A stretch of DNA of 64,000 nucleotides, taken from the NCBI GenBank assembly GCA_021325275.1, contig JAJPHL010000037.1:186001-250000 (forward strand), given 5' to 3'. The notes under the pieces were generated by a model, which was not told the DNA's origin, did not search any database, and was given only the letters and a program-made list of their open reading frames with translations. The stretch comes from Terriglobia bacterium. GTDB taxonomy: Bacteria > Acidobacteriota > Terriglobia > JAJPHL01. Shown here in pieces: positions 8,335-16,911 of this stretch (positions are counted from its first letter, which is position 1; the number at the start of each line of letters is the position of its first letter). The position numbers and the translations under genes are program-made.

Positions 8335-9225
8335 AGTTTGCAGTCTTGGCCGAACGTCCTCGACAACCTTCAGGAACGCGGTCATCGCCGGATCCAAGAA
8401 CTTGTCGCGATGATAGATTAACCCGAGTTCGCGCGACAGTTCGATGCCCTTGAGCGAAATCGGCGCGAGTTTGCCCATGGCCGCCTCTTGCGCGAAGAAG
8501 CTGCGGCTCATCAGCGAAATCCCCAAGCCGCCGGCGACGAATTTCTTGATTGCTTCGTTGGACGCCAGTTCCAACGCGATCTTCGGCTCCACGCCGCCGC
8601 TCGAAAAAACGCGGTCGAAGAGCACGCGCGTGCGTCCGGTGCGCGGAAAAATCACGGGATGCTGCGCCACCTGCTCGATGGTCACGGCACGGAAGTGGGT
8701 CAGCGGATGTTTCGGCGGCGCGACGACTACCAGCTCGTCTTTGTTCAACGGAATCACGATCAAATCCTTTTCGTCCACCGGCAGCGAGACCACGCCGAAG
8801 TCGAGCGAGTTCGCCAGGACGTGCTCCACGAGCTTGCGCGTGAAATTGCGGCGTAGGGAAAGGCGCACTTCCGGAAATCGCGCGCGAAATTCCGCAAAGA
8901 CCGGTGGCAAAACGTAGAGCTGCGTAGCTTCGTTCGCGCCGATCGACAGCCGGCCGCGCGGGCGGTCGCGCAGACGCTTCAGCGCTTCGAGCGCTTCCGT
9001 GCGCGTGTCGACGATCTTGCGCGCATGCTCGAGGAAAATCCTTCCCGCCGCGGTTGGTTCCACTTGTTTTCCCTGGCGTGAAAGAAGGCGCTGTCCCAAC
9101 TCCGTTTCCAGCTGACGCACTTGTTTCGACAGCGCCGGCTGCGTGCGATACAGGCGGTCGGCGGCGCGCGAAAAACTTTTCTCTTCTACAATTTTTAGGA
9201 ATGCCAGGATTTGATCGAAATCCAT
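8311..9225 (-). CDS. LysR-family transcriptional regulator
   Basis: A 304-residue regulator with the N-terminal winged helix-turn-helix (about residues 1-60, FSRAADRLYRTQPALSKQVRQLE) and a C-terminal co-inducer-binding domain (about 90-295). The start at 9225 matches the family (MDFDQILAFLKIVEE); a frame open to 9630 runs through the divergent neighbour and is not credible. The last residues TATADERR are encoded by the arm of hairpin C, so the natural C-terminus was probably changed by repeat insertion. The regulated genes are not obvious. Confidence 0.93.
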   Translation of the reverse strand: MDFDQILAFLKIVEEKSFSRAADRLYRTQPALSKQVRQLETELGQRLLSRQGKQVEPTAAGRIFLEHARKIVDTRTEALEALKRLRDRPRGRLSIGANEATQLYVLPPVFAEFRARFPEVRLSLRRNFTRKLVEHVLANSLDFGVVSLPVDEKDLIVIPLNKDELVVVAPPKHPLTHFRAVTIEQVAQHPVIFPRTGRTRVLFDRVFSSGGVEPKIALELASNEAIKKFVAGGLGISLMSRSFFAQEAAMGKLAPISLKGIELSRELGLIYHRDKFLDPAMTAFLKVVEDVRPRLQTATADERR

Positions 9226-9232
9226 GGCACAT

Positions 9233-9238
9233 AGCTTA
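9233..9238 (-). promoter_or_regulatory. Putative leaderless -10 box for the left LysR gene
   Basis: TAAGCT on the minus strand, exactly 7 bases before the ATG at 9225, with no Shine-Dalgarno site. This spacing would start the transcript at or next to the A of ATG. It shares two bases with the oppositely directed box of the right LysR gene. Confidence 0.45.
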
Positions 9239-9242
9239 TAGT
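9237..9242 (+). promoter_or_regulatory. Putative leaderless -10 box for the right LysR gene
   Basis: TATAGT, exactly 7 bases before the ATG at 9250, with no Shine-Dalgarno site. It overlaps the opposite -10 candidate, so two polymerases could not load together. Confidence 0.45.
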
Positions 9243-9249
9243 AAAACCC

Positions 9250-10146
9250 ATGGATTACGCGCAGATTCGCGCGGTGGTGGAAGTAGCGCGCTTGCAGAGT
9301 TTTTCGCGCGCCGCCGAAGCGCTGGGACTCACGCAACCCGCGATTTCCGCGCAGGTCCGCGCCGCCGAAGATGAATGCGGCTTCCGTCTTTTCGATCGCT
9401 TGGGGCGCAACGTGTATCTCACGCGTCCCGGCGCGGTGCTCGCCGACTACGGGCGCCGATTGCTGACATATCGCCGCGAAGCGCATCGCGCCCTGACGGA
9501 TTTGCACGCGGGTCCAGCGGGCAGTTTGCTTCTCGGCGCAACCGAAGCCATCTGCACGTATCTTCTTCCCGCCATCATCAAGGAATATCGCGCGCTGCAT
9601 CCGAATGTGGGCGTCAGTATTTTTCGCCACAACACGAATCGCGTGGTGCGCAAGTTGTCGGAGGGGGCGCTCGACGCCGGATTCGTTTCGCTGCCGGTCT
9701 CTGCAGACGATTTACAGGTGACACCCGTCTTTAAGGACCGCTGGATGGCTGCGGTGTCCGCGAACAATCCGCTGGCGCACGCCGATAAAGTCCGCGTGGA
9801 GGATTTGCTGCAATTTCCGTTCATCCTGCCGGAATCGGGACACACCCGCACGGTGATGGATCGTTTGCTTGCGCCGCATCGCCGCCGCGCGAAAATCGCG
9901 TTCGAGATTTCCGGTATTGAGGTGATCAAGCGCTTCGTCGCTGAAGGCATGGGCGTGACTTTGCTCAGCGAGACGTACGCCGCCGAGGAAGTGGCGGCCG
10001 GCCGCCTGAAGATGATCCCGATCGCCGGCGAAAAACTGTCGCGGGAAATTGGCTTGGCCGTGCGGCGCGACGACTATTTGCCGCAAGCGGTGCGCGCCTT
10101 GATCGCGGTGACAAAGAAACTGCATCTGGGCAAGCGGAAGAACTAG
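9250..10146 (+). CDS. LysR-family transcriptional regulator
   Basis: A 298-residue LysR protein, clearly paralogous to its divergent neighbour: helix-turn-helix FSRAAEALGLTQPAISAQVRAAE and substrate-binding region with shared strings such as VVRKLSEGALDAGFVSLPVS. Only 24 bases separate the two start codons. LysR genes usually lie divergent to a target operon; here the partner is another regulator, so the pair may cross-regulate. Ligand unknown. Confidence 0.94.
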   Translation: MDYAQIRAVVEVARLQSFSRAAEALGLTQPAISAQVRAAEDECGFRLFDRLGRNVYLTRPGAVLADYGRRLLTYRREAHRALTDLHAGPAGSLLLGATEAICTYLLPAIIKEYRALHPNVGVSIFRHNTNRVVRKLSEGALDAGFVSLPVSADDLQVTPVFKDRWMAAVSANNPLAHADKVRVEDLLQFPFILPESGHTRTVMDRLLAPHRRRAKIAFEISGIEVIKRFVAEGMGVTLLSETYAAEEVAAGRLKMIPIAGEKLSREIGLAVRRDDYLPQAVRALIAVTKKLHLGKRKN

Positions 10147-10152
10147 GATTTT

Positions 10153-10433
10153 TTAACCACAAAGACACAAAGAACACAAAGCAGAACGCCCGCCCGAGCA
10201 GTTCAACACAGAGCACACAGAGAACGCAGAGAGCACAGAGAAAAACAACACCATCGAACAAAATGGTCCGGTAGACTCGCAACAGACGCCAGAGGCTTGC
10301 CATCGTCGGGGCCGTACTCGTCTGCGGATTTGATTTCTTCCCTTAGCCTGTTACCTCGTTCTTGTTTTTCTCTGTGCTCTCTGTATTCTCTGTGCGCTCC
10401 GTGTTAATCCGGCTTTGTTGTCTTTGTGGTTAA
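10153..10433. repeat. Intergenic hairpin D (nested CACAGAG-type arms)
   Basis: The largest hairpin of the window, filling the gap between a LysR gene and a convergent membrane-protein gene. Outer arms: 10153-10172 and 10413-10433 (TTAACCACAAAGACA type). Inner arms: 10205-10248 and 10362-10405, 44 bases each, matching at 40 of 44 positions, built of CACAGAG-like units. The loop of about 113 bases (10249-10361) has no recognisable gene. The right outer arm overlaps the stop of the gene that ends at 10430. Confidence 0.93.
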
Positions 10434-10960
10434 TTGCCCTCCGGCGGGCGGTTCGCGGACCGCACGGCCGTCGCCGCGCCGATGGCCGCTAGAAGAACAT
10501 TTACGACGAGCACTGAGAGACTCGCAAAGCAATACATCACGATCAGGCCGTCTCTGCTGGTCATCCAATCGAGAATCTCGCGGGTCTGCGCGTCATTAGG
10601 CTTCGACTGTCGTAAATGTTCGGAGGCGATCATCGCGAAATCCCAGAATCCCACGTGAAGCAGCCGGTTCGCGAGCATGCTCACCGCGAGCCACACGAAA
10701 AACGCGAAGGCTCCCGTCAACATGCCCAGGCGCGCGCCGTCCGACGTGCGCCGCGGCACGAATCCGTTCATTAGTTTGAAGAAATACACGGCCAGCATTC
10801 CACCGCCGCTGAGCCACAAGCAGAATCCCTCGCTCAGCAGCGGCACACCGGTCAATACGCCGGAGCAAATCGCCGCCCAGAAAGCCGGCTGAATGTAGTC
10901 GCCGGGCGGCAACGCATCGGTGTCCGGTGGCGGCGGCACGCCTGTGGTGATCTCGTCCAC
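10430..10960 (-). CDS. Hypothetical membrane protein
   Basis: A 176-residue protein of no recognised family with a Pro/Asp-rich N-terminus and four likely membrane helices (about residues 27-45, 48-66, 80-100 and 145-170). The start is taken as the GTG at 10960, which overlaps the preceding gene's stop (TAGTG) and has AGAGG upstream; an ATG at 10984 would overlap that gene by 25 bases. Third gene of a small operon of membrane-anchored proteins. Confidence 0.7.
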   Translation of the reverse strand: MDEITTGVPPPPDTDALPPGDYIQPAFWAAICSGVLTGVPLLSEGFCLWLSGGGMLAVYFFKLMNGFVPRRTSDGARLGMLTGAFAFFVWLAVSMLANRLLHVGFWDFAMIASEHLRQSKPNDAQTREILDWMTSRDGLIVMYCFASLSVLVVNVLLAAIGAATAVRSANRPPEGN

Positions 10961-11454
10961 TATTGATCGTCCTCTTTGATCCAAACCAAACGGATGTGTG
11001 GACGGCCGTCCACTTCCTTCACGGAAATGAATCGCAATGGAAGGTCCTTGAACGTAAAGCGATAGGCGCCTGGTTTTCCGTCGGGACCGTTCTCTCGCGT
11101 CTCCACGGTTTCCTTGGCAAAGAGATTGCGATAGTTGGCCAGCACTTCGTCCATTTCGTCGTGCGTCTCAAACTCCGCGGTCACGGCTTCGAAAACTCCG
11201 GACGTCGGCAATTCCACGGCGATGCGCGCTTCGGACTCCGGCACCGGCCGCGAGTTGCCGTACATGGCCGCGGCAAAAACCCTGTGAATCGGCGTATCTT
11301 CACGTTGCGGGGTAAAGTGCGGCGCGCTCGACGACATCTGGCGATTGATGTATCGCGAGAGAAAGTATCCGCCCACCGTCATCAGCGCGATGGCCAGGGC
11401 GACCGCGCCCGCGAGAATGGGCAGCAGGCTCGTTTCTTTCTTCCGCTCGCTCAT
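10960..11454 (-). CDS. Hypothetical single-pass membrane protein
   Basis: 164 residues with a short basic N-terminus, one membrane helix (about residues 11-33) and a soluble, probably periplasmic, domain. No family was recognised. Its start codon overlaps the stop of the DUF2085 gene by four bases (ATGA), and its stop overlaps the next start, so the three proteins are translationally coupled. Confidence 0.75.
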   Translation of the reverse strand: MSERKKETSLLPILAGAVALAIALMTVGGYFLSRYINRQMSSSAPHFTPQREDTPIHRVFAAAMYGNSRPVPESEARIAVELPTSGVFEAVTAEFETHDEMDEVLANYRNLFAKETVETRENGPDGKPGAYRFTFKDLPLRFISVKEVDGRPHIRLVWIKEDDQ

Positions 11455-11849
11455 GCCTCTTGCTCCCGTGCCGGAAGCATCTCCGGAAGTACCGGCGCCG
11501 CGAACCAGCCGAGCGCGGATCCCGTGGCGAGCCGCAACATGGCGATCTCGTGAGGCAATCCGGTTGCTTCAGTGATTACGTCAATCGTCACCATCGCGGC
11601 CGCGGCCAGCAGGCCGTTACGCGAGAATCTCGCGCGGCATACCAGCGAGACAAGCGCGCCGAAATAAATTCCCGTGCACCGTGCGCACAACGGCATCGGT
11701 TCAGCGGCGATCCAGAACGATCGCGCGGGAATCTGATGGCACACCGCGCTGAACGCAAGGCGCACCAGTGTCCAATGCGCGGGTCCCGCCGCGAGTGCGG
11801 CGACACAAACAGCGGTCAGGAGTGTGGTGAAGAGCGCGCGGCCCTGCAT
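11451..11849 (-). CDS. DUF2085 family membrane protein
   Basis: 132 residues with the family signatures CHQIPARSF and PLCARCTGIY, whose His and Cys residues could bind a metal, and four hydrophobic segments. The biochemical role of DUF2085 is not known. First gene of the three-gene operon; a perfect TATAAT lies 7 bases before its ATG. Confidence 0.88.
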   Translation of the reverse strand: MQGRALFTTLLTAVCVAALAAGPAHWTLVRLAFSAVCHQIPARSFWIAAEPMPLCARCTGIYFGALVSLVCRARFSRNGLLAAAAMVTIDVITEATGLPHEIAMLRLATGSALGWFAAPVLPEMLPAREQEA

Positions 11850-11856
11850 GAAATTG

Positions 11857-11862
11857 ATTATA
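11857..11862 (-). promoter_or_regulatory. Consensus -10 box overlapping the upstream stop codon
   Basis: TATAAT on the minus strand, 7 bases before the ATG at 11849 and without a Shine-Dalgarno site. The TAA stop of the acyl-CoA dehydrogenase gene (11858-11860) lies inside the hexamer. No good -35 was seen. Confidence 0.5.
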
Positions 11863-13039
11863 CGTACGCCGCGATTCCCGTGACGCGTTCGCCAATCACC
11901 AGCGTGTGAATGTGATCAGTGCCCTCGTACGTTTTCACCGATTCCAGATTGCACATGTGGCGGAAAATCGGATACTCGTCGGCGACGCCGTTGGCGCCCA
12001 GCAAGTCGCGGCACTTCCGTGCGATATCCAGCGCGATCGCCACATTGTTGCGCTTGAGCATGGAAATGTGCGAGTGGTGCAGCTTGCCCTTGTCTTTCAA
12101 GCGCCCGCAATGGAGCGCCAGCAATTGCCCCTTGGTGATTTCGGTGATGCAGTCGGCGAGTTTTTCCTGCACCAACTGGTGCGACGCAATCGGCCTACCG
12201 TCGAATTGTTTGCGCTCGATCGTGTATTGCCGCGCGCACTCGTAGCACGCCATCGCCGCGCCGAGCGCGCCCCATCCGATGCCGAATCGTGCTTGATTCA
12301 AGCACGCCAGCGCCGATTTCAGTCCCTCGGACTTCGGTAAAAGATTCGCCGACGGGATTTTCACGTCCGAAAGATACAAGCTGGAAGTCACCGACGCGCG
12401 CAGCGAGAATTTTCCCTTGATGTCAGCGGACGTAAAGCCCGGCGTTCCTTTTTCCACGAGGAATCCGCGAACTTTGCCGCCGTGCTCGTCGGACTTTGCC
12501 CACACCACCGCGACGTCGGCGATGGTGCCCGACGTAATCCACGTTTTTTCGCCGTTCAACACGTAGTGGTCGCCCTCGCGGACCGCGCGCGCGCGCATAC
12601 CGCCGGGATTCGATCCGAAATCGGGCTCGGTGAGTCCGAAGCAGCCGATGGCTTCGCCCTTGGCCATCGCCGGCAGCCACTTTTGTTTTTGTTCTTCCGA
12701 TCCGAAGGAGTGAATCGGATACATTACCAGCGCGCCTTGCACGGAGACGAAGCTGCGCAGGCCGCTGTCACCGCGCTCGAGCTCCTGCATGATCAATCCG
12801 TAGTCGGTGGAGGTCATGCCGGCGCATCCGTAGCCGTGCAGGCTCGCGCCGAGAAAACCCAGTTGTCCGAACATCGGCACGAGCTGTTTGGGAAATTTCC
12901 CCTCGCGATTGTATTCGTCGATGATGGGAACGACTTCCTTTTCCACGAACTGGCGCGCGGTTTGGCGCACCATCAATTCTTCCTCGCTGAACAGCGTGTC
13001 GATGTCCATGTAATCGACGCCACGAAAGGGAAATGCCAT
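11858..13039 (-). CDS. Acyl-CoA dehydrogenase, glutaryl-CoA dehydrogenase-like
   Basis: A 393-residue flavoenzyme that should oxidise glutaryl-CoA or a related acyl-CoA to the enoyl-CoA (decarboxylating in true GcdH) in lysine/tryptophan or aromatic breakdown. The FAD-binding stretch CFGLTEPDFGSNPGGM and the C-terminal VKTYEGTDHIHTLVIG, which contains the Glu expected to be the catalytic base in GcdH, are visible. The start at 13039 follows a GGAGG site; a longer frame to 13177 is not used. A TATACT -10 candidate lies at 13069-13074. Confidence 0.92.
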   Translation of the reverse strand: MAFPFRGVDYMDIDTLFSEEELMVRQTARQFVEKEVVPIIDEYNREGKFPKQLVPMFGQLGFLGASLHGYGCAGMTSTDYGLIMQELERGDSGLRSFVSVQGALVMYPIHSFGSEEQKQKWLPAMAKGEAIGCFGLTEPDFGSNPGGMRARAVREGDHYVLNGEKTWITSGTIADVAVVWAKSDEHGGKVRGFLVEKGTPGFTSADIKGKFSLRASVTSSLYLSDVKIPSANLLPKSEGLKSALACLNQARFGIGWGALGAAMACYECARQYTIERKQFDGRPIASHQLVQEKLADCITEITKGQLLALHCGRLKDKGKLHHSHISMLKRNNVAIALDIARKCRDLLGANGVADEYPIFRHMCNLESVKTYEGTDHIHTLVIGERVTGIAAYV

Positions 13040-13193
13040 GAGTTGTCCTCCGAATGAGTGCGGAAGATAGTATATCGCGCGTGTTGTCAGAACCATTCGC
13101 GGTAACGAACTGGGTCTTGCGCCGCTCGTCTGCTTCCGCGGACGATTCTGACAGCGCGACTCAACAGACTGGCGCATCGTGATCGACTCGTAT

Positions 13194-13199
13194 TAGAAT
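13194..13199 (+). promoter_or_regulatory. Putative leaderless -10 box
   Basis: TAGAAT, 6 bases before the GTG at 13206; no Shine-Dalgarno site between them. Confidence 0.4.
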
Positions 13200-13205
13200 T
13201 TCCCC

Positions 13206-13733
13206 GTGCGAATCCGAGCCCTCTTGCTGATCGTTCTCGCGGCGCTGGCGATTTTTTCGGCATGCTCGAAACCGAAAGACGCCGAGAGTCCCGCGGCGCC
13301 GGCCGCCACGCCCGCCGCGCCGCTCTATTCCTACGCGCAAACCAGCGACTTGCGCGTGGCGCCGCAACTCACCAAAGGTTGGTACGGCGTTGAGGAAGGC
13401 GCGTGGCGCTGGATGGCCAAAGAGGCCGAGGGAACGCTGAAGAATCCCAGCGTCTTGCCGGCGCAATTCGAAGTGCGTCTCACGATTCCCAAGCCCGTTC
13501 TCGACGCCGCCGGCGAACCGATCAAGTTCAGCGTGCTGCTCGACGGCAAACCGCTGGGCGAAGAGACATACAAGAAGGATGGACCGTACATCTTCGAGAA
13601 GACCGTTCCGCCGGGCATGTTGTCTCCGGGACCTGTCGCCGTAACGTTGCAGGTCAGCAAAGCCAAGCCGCCCGTTCCCAACGGCGACGTGCGCGAGTTG
13701 GGCGCGATCGTGGAAGGATTCGGATTCAAATAG
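13206..13733 (+). CDS. Hypothetical lipoprotein
   Basis: 175 residues with a lipoprotein signal ending at Cys20 (lipobox FSAC), an Ala/Pro-rich linker (about 25-45) and a beta-rich C-terminal domain (RVAPQL, FEVRLTIP, ISFSVLLDG-like strands). No family was recognised. The GTG at 13206 gives a normal signal peptide. It is followed 17 bases later by the phosphoribosyltransferase gene and may share its transcript. Confidence 0.8.
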   Translation: MRIRALLLIVLAALAIFSACSKPKDAESPAAPAATPAAPLYSYAQTSDLRVAPQLTKGWYGVEEGAWRWMAKEAEGTLKNPSVLPAQFEVRLTIPKPVLDAAGEPIKFSVLLDGKPLGEETYKKDGPYIFEKTVPPGMLSPGPVAVTLQVSKAKPPVPNGDVRELGAIVEGFGFK

Positions 13734-13750
13734 CAGCACGTTCATTCAAC

Positions 13751-14293
13751 ATGTCCAAAGAACTCACAACACTTTTGTCGCGCGATCAAATCCACGACCG
13801 TATCAAGGAGATGGGCGCGCAAATCACCGCCGATTACCAAGGCCAGCAAGTGCATTTGATCTGCATCCTCAAAGGCGCGAGTTTGTTTCTTGCCGATCTC
13901 GCACGCGCCATCGACTTGCCGGTGTCGCTCGATTTCATGGCGGTGTCGAGCTACGGGAAGGGAACCAAGACCACGGGCGAAGTGCGGATTACCAAGGATT
14001 TGGACGCGGCGATTCAGAACATGAACGTGATCATCGTGGAGGACATTGTCGACACGGGCCTGACGCTGAATTATTTGCGCGGGCTGCTGGAGAATCGCGG
14101 GCCGCGCTCGGTGAAAATCGCCACGCTGCTCGACAAACCGTCGCGCCGAATCCAGCCGGTGACCGTGGAATACGTCGGCTTCACGATTCCCGATGCCTTC
14201 GTCGTGGGTTACGGCCTGGATTACGCCGAACGCTACCGGAATCTGCGCGACGTCTGCGTACTCGATCCCACGGCGACGTCCGCGGGTGCGTAG
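13751..14293 (+). CDS. hpt: Hypoxanthine phosphoribosyltransferase
   Basis: 180 residues, normal length. It converts hypoxanthine or guanine with PRPP to IMP or GMP (purine salvage, cytoplasm). The PRPP-binding loop VIIVEDIVDTGLTL, the early LICILKGASLFLADL and the C-terminal base-binding GFTIPDAFVVGYGLDY are all present. The start MSKELTT is at 13751; a frame reading further upstream is an overlap with the lipoprotein gene and is not used. Confidence 0.95.
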   Translation: MSKELTTLLSRDQIHDRIKEMGAQITADYQGQQVHLICILKGASLFLADLARAIDLPVSLDFMAVSSYGKGTKTTGEVRITKDLDAAIQNMNVIIVEDIVDTGLTLNYLRGLLENRGPRSVKIATLLDKPSRRIQPVTVEYVGFTIPDAFVVGYGLDYAERYRNLRDVCVLDPTATSAGA

Positions 14294-14343
14294 CATGTCG
14301 ATTTTGCGGCTGCAAGAGCGCCCCAAGCATCTCGATGTATGAC

Positions 14344-15261
14344 TCATCCATTTGATGAATTACGTTCGGCAGCGCCCTGAATCCTCGCGACAACAACCCA
14401 AATGATCGCGAATCCCACTAATTGCAACGGCGCCGCCCGCTGATTTAGAAAAGTCCAGTTCAAAATGACGGCCGTCGCCGGAAACGCCAGTTCGGCGATT
14501 GCCGCCGCCGGCGCCGCCGTGTTCACGAGTCCGCGATAGTACAGCAGCAACGCGGCGAGTCCCGGCACTAAGGCCATCGCGGCCAAGCGCAAAAACTGAT
14601 TGGCGTCCAGCGCCGGAATGGCCGCGCCTTGCGTCACGACAATGGCCACCAACAACGGCAGCGCGACCAAAAACCGCAGCAGCGTGATTGCCGGAAACGA
14701 CACGCGCGGCGTCAGCAAGCGACCCAGCACGGTGGACGTTCCCCACAGCGCCGACGCGCCCAGTGCCAACAGTGCAGCGCTCACTTCACTGCCAGTGAGC
14801 GCCGGCCACAATCCGCGATCGCCAAACGACACCAGCCACGCGCCCGCCACCGCCAAGGCCAAGTACCCCCACATTCGGCGCGACAATCGCTCGCCGAGCA
14901 GCGGACCCGCGAGTAGAAACGTAAACAGCGGCTGTACCTTTTGCAGCAACACCGCCGTATTCACGTTGCCGCGCGCGATCGCCGCGGTGAACAGCACGGT
15001 AGCCAGCGCCGATCCGCCCCAGGAAATGCCGAGAACGGCCAGCCAGTCGCGCGCGCGCATCTCGCGCAGCTCCCGCCAGCGCATCGCCAGGACCGGCACG
15101 GCGATCGCGCTGAGGATCAAGTGTTCCCACAGCACGATCACCGGACTCGAGAGCGACTGCGTCAGCGGGCGGCGCAAAACGCTGTCGGTGCCCCACAGGG
15201 CCGATCCCAGCGCCACTAAAAGGACTCCGGAACGCGCGCGTGGAGTGTCGGAGGTTTGCAT
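14344..15261 (-). CDS. EamA/DMT-family permease
   Basis: 305 residues with about ten membrane helices in two homologous halves (LLVALGSALWGTDSVL near the start and ALLALGASALWGTSTVL in the middle), the drug/metabolite transporter fold. Members export amino acids, nucleotides or other metabolites; the substrate cannot be told. It is divergent from cofD with 34 bases between starts. Confidence 0.92.
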   Translation of the reverse strand: MQTSDTPRARSGVLLVALGSALWGTDSVLRRPLTQSLSSPVIVLWEHLILSAIAVPVLAMRWRELREMRARDWLAVLGISWGGSALATVLFTAAIARGNVNTAVLLQKVQPLFTFLLAGPLLGERLSRRMWGYLALAVAGAWLVSFGDRGLWPALTGSEVSAALLALGASALWGTSTVLGRLLTPRVSFPAITLLRFLVALPLLVAIVVTQGAAIPALDANQFLRLAAMALVPGLAALLLYYRGLVNTAAPAAAIAELAFPATAVILNWTFLNQRAAPLQLVGFAIIWVVVARIQGAAERNSSNG

Positions 15262-15295
15262 TCGGAGTCAGTATCCAGAATAAAATAGTTAGGAC

Positions 15296-16252
15296 ATGCA
15301 TCCACAGATTGTTGCACTCGCAGGCGGCGTGGGCGCGGCGCGATTTCTCGCCGGCCTTACGGCGGTGATGGAAGAAAAAGCGGCGCCCGACCGGCTGACG
15401 ATCGTCGGCAACGTTGGGGACGACATGGAATGGAACGGTTTTTCCATTTCGCCCGACCTCGATACTGTCACCTACACGCTGGCAGGCCTGGCCGAGGAGG
15501 CGCGCGGCTGGGGACTGCGCGGCGAAACGTACCATTGTCTTGACGCGATCTCGCGTTTTGGCCTGGAAACTTGGTTTAAGCTGGGAGATCGCGACTTGGC
15601 CACGCACGTTTTTCGAACGGGCCTGTTGCGGCAGGGCGCCGCGCTCTCTGAAGTCACGCGAAAAATCACGACGGCGCTCGGAGTGCGCGCGCGATTGACG
15701 CCTGTCACCGACGATCGCTTGCGGACGCTGGTGGATTCGAGCGAAGGGCTCTTGGAGTTTCAGGATTACTTTGTGCGCCGGGCCTGTCGTCCGGAAGTCC
15801 GCCACATTGTGATGGACGGCGCCGACACGGCGCGGCCCGCGCCCGGCGTGATCCAGGCGATTCGCACCGCGGATGCTGTGATCGTTTGTCCCAGCAATCC
15901 GCTGATCAGCATCGGGCCGATTCTCTCGGTGCCGGGAATTCGCGCGGTGCTGGTGGAGAGGCGCCGGGAAGGCCGCCGCAACGCCGCGATTTCGCCGCTC
16001 GTCGGTGGACGCGCGTTGAAGGGGCCCGCGGATCGCATGATGCGCGGCGTGGGGTTGCGCGCCGACGCCACGGCGGTCGCGGAGTTGTATCGGGATTTCG
16101 TGAGTGTCTACGTGCTCGATACGGAAGACGCCGCGTCGCGCGGCGAAGTGGAAGCGTTGGGGATGAAAACGATCGTGACCAACACGGTGATGCGAGATCA
16201 GGAGTCGCGGACGGCGCTGGCGCGCGCGGTTTGGGAAGGACTCGGCCTGTGA
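15296..16252 (+). CDS. cofD: 2-phospho-L-lactate/PEP transferase of F420 biosynthesis (CofD/FbiA)
   Basis: 318 residues. It joins the GDP-activated three-carbon acid to the deazaflavin Fo to give (dehydro-)F420-0. The N-terminal glycine motif LAGGVGAARFLAGL, NVGDDMEWNGFSISPDLDT and the middle CPSNPLISIGPIL are typical. Its TGA overlaps the GTG of cofC, so the two are translationally coupled. A TAAAAT box and AGGA lie just upstream. The Fo synthase genes are not in the window. Confidence 0.95.
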   Translation: MHPQIVALAGGVGAARFLAGLTAVMEEKAAPDRLTIVGNVGDDMEWNGFSISPDLDTVTYTLAGLAEEARGWGLRGETYHCLDAISRFGLETWFKLGDRDLATHVFRTGLLRQGAALSEVTRKITTALGVRARLTPVTDDRLRTLVDSSEGLLEFQDYFVRRACRPEVRHIVMDGADTARPAPGVIQAIRTADAVIVCPSNPLISIGPILSVPGIRAVLVERRREGRRNAAISPLVGGRALKGPADRMMRGVGLRADATAVAELYRDFVSVYVLDTEDAASRGEVEALGMKTIVTNTVMRDQESRTALARAVWEGLGL

Positions 16253-16911
16253 TCTTTTGTTGCTTGCCCGTGAAGGCTCCGTCGCGCGCCAAAGAACGCT
16301 TACGTACCTACTTCACGCCGGAGCAACGCGAAAAATTCGCCCGCGCGATGTTCGAGGACGTGCTCGTGGAGGCGCGCAAAGTCCGCGGACTCGACCGGCT
16401 GGTGGTGATTTCGAACGACGCGCAATCGTTGATCATCGCCGGCGCGGCCGGCGCGCAGGTGCTGCTGGAAAAAGATCAGCATGGTCATTCCGCCTCTGCC
16501 GATTGGGCCGCCGCCGAGTGTATGAAACGCGGCGCGCAAACCGTGTTGCTGATTCCCATCGACGTGCCCGCCGTTCGCGCCGCGGAAATCGAGTCGCTGC
16601 TGGAAGCCTCAGCCGCGCTTCCGCGTCCGCACCTGGTGATCGTGCCGTCGCGCGACGGCACCGGCACAAACGCGATGGTTCGCACGCCGCCCAACGTGAT
16701 CGCCAGCCGGTTTGGCCCGGGAAGTTTCTCGGAACACGTCGCGCGCGCCGAAGCCGCCGGCGCCGAAGTAAAAGTGATGCGCCCCGAAGGATTGCTGAAC
16801 GATATCGACGAACCGGCGGATGTCGAGCGATTTCTCGCGACCGCGACGGCCGGCCGGACTGCCGAATTGCTGCGCGACTTTTTTCCAGGGAAAGCGTCGC
16901 ATCCGGCATGA
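16249..16911 (+). CDS. cofC: 2-phospho-L-lactate (or PEP) guanylyltransferase (CofC/FbiD)
   Basis: 220 residues starting at the GTG that overlaps the cofD stop. It activates the three-carbon acid with GTP for CofD. PVKAPSRAKERL near the start matches the nucleotide-binding signature of the family; LLIPIDVPAVRAAEIE and SRDGTGTNAMVRTPP complete the nucleotidyltransferase core. The frame is open further upstream but that part is the overlap with cofD. Confidence 0.93.
   Translation: MIFCCLPVKAPSRAKERLRTYFTPEQREKFARAMFEDVLVEARKVRGLDRLVVISNDAQSLIIAGAAGAQVLLEKDQHGHSASADWAAAECMKRGAQTVLLIPIDVPAVRAAEIESLLEASAALPRPHLVIVPSRDGTGTNAMVRTPPNVIASRFGPGSFSEHVARAEAAGAEVKVMRPEGLLNDIDEPADVERFLATATAGRTAELLRDFFPGKASHPA

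Noticed and set aside
13403-13750. N-terminal extension of the phosphoribosyltransferase
   Set aside because: It is the lipoprotein gene read in another frame; the enzyme has its normal length from 13751.
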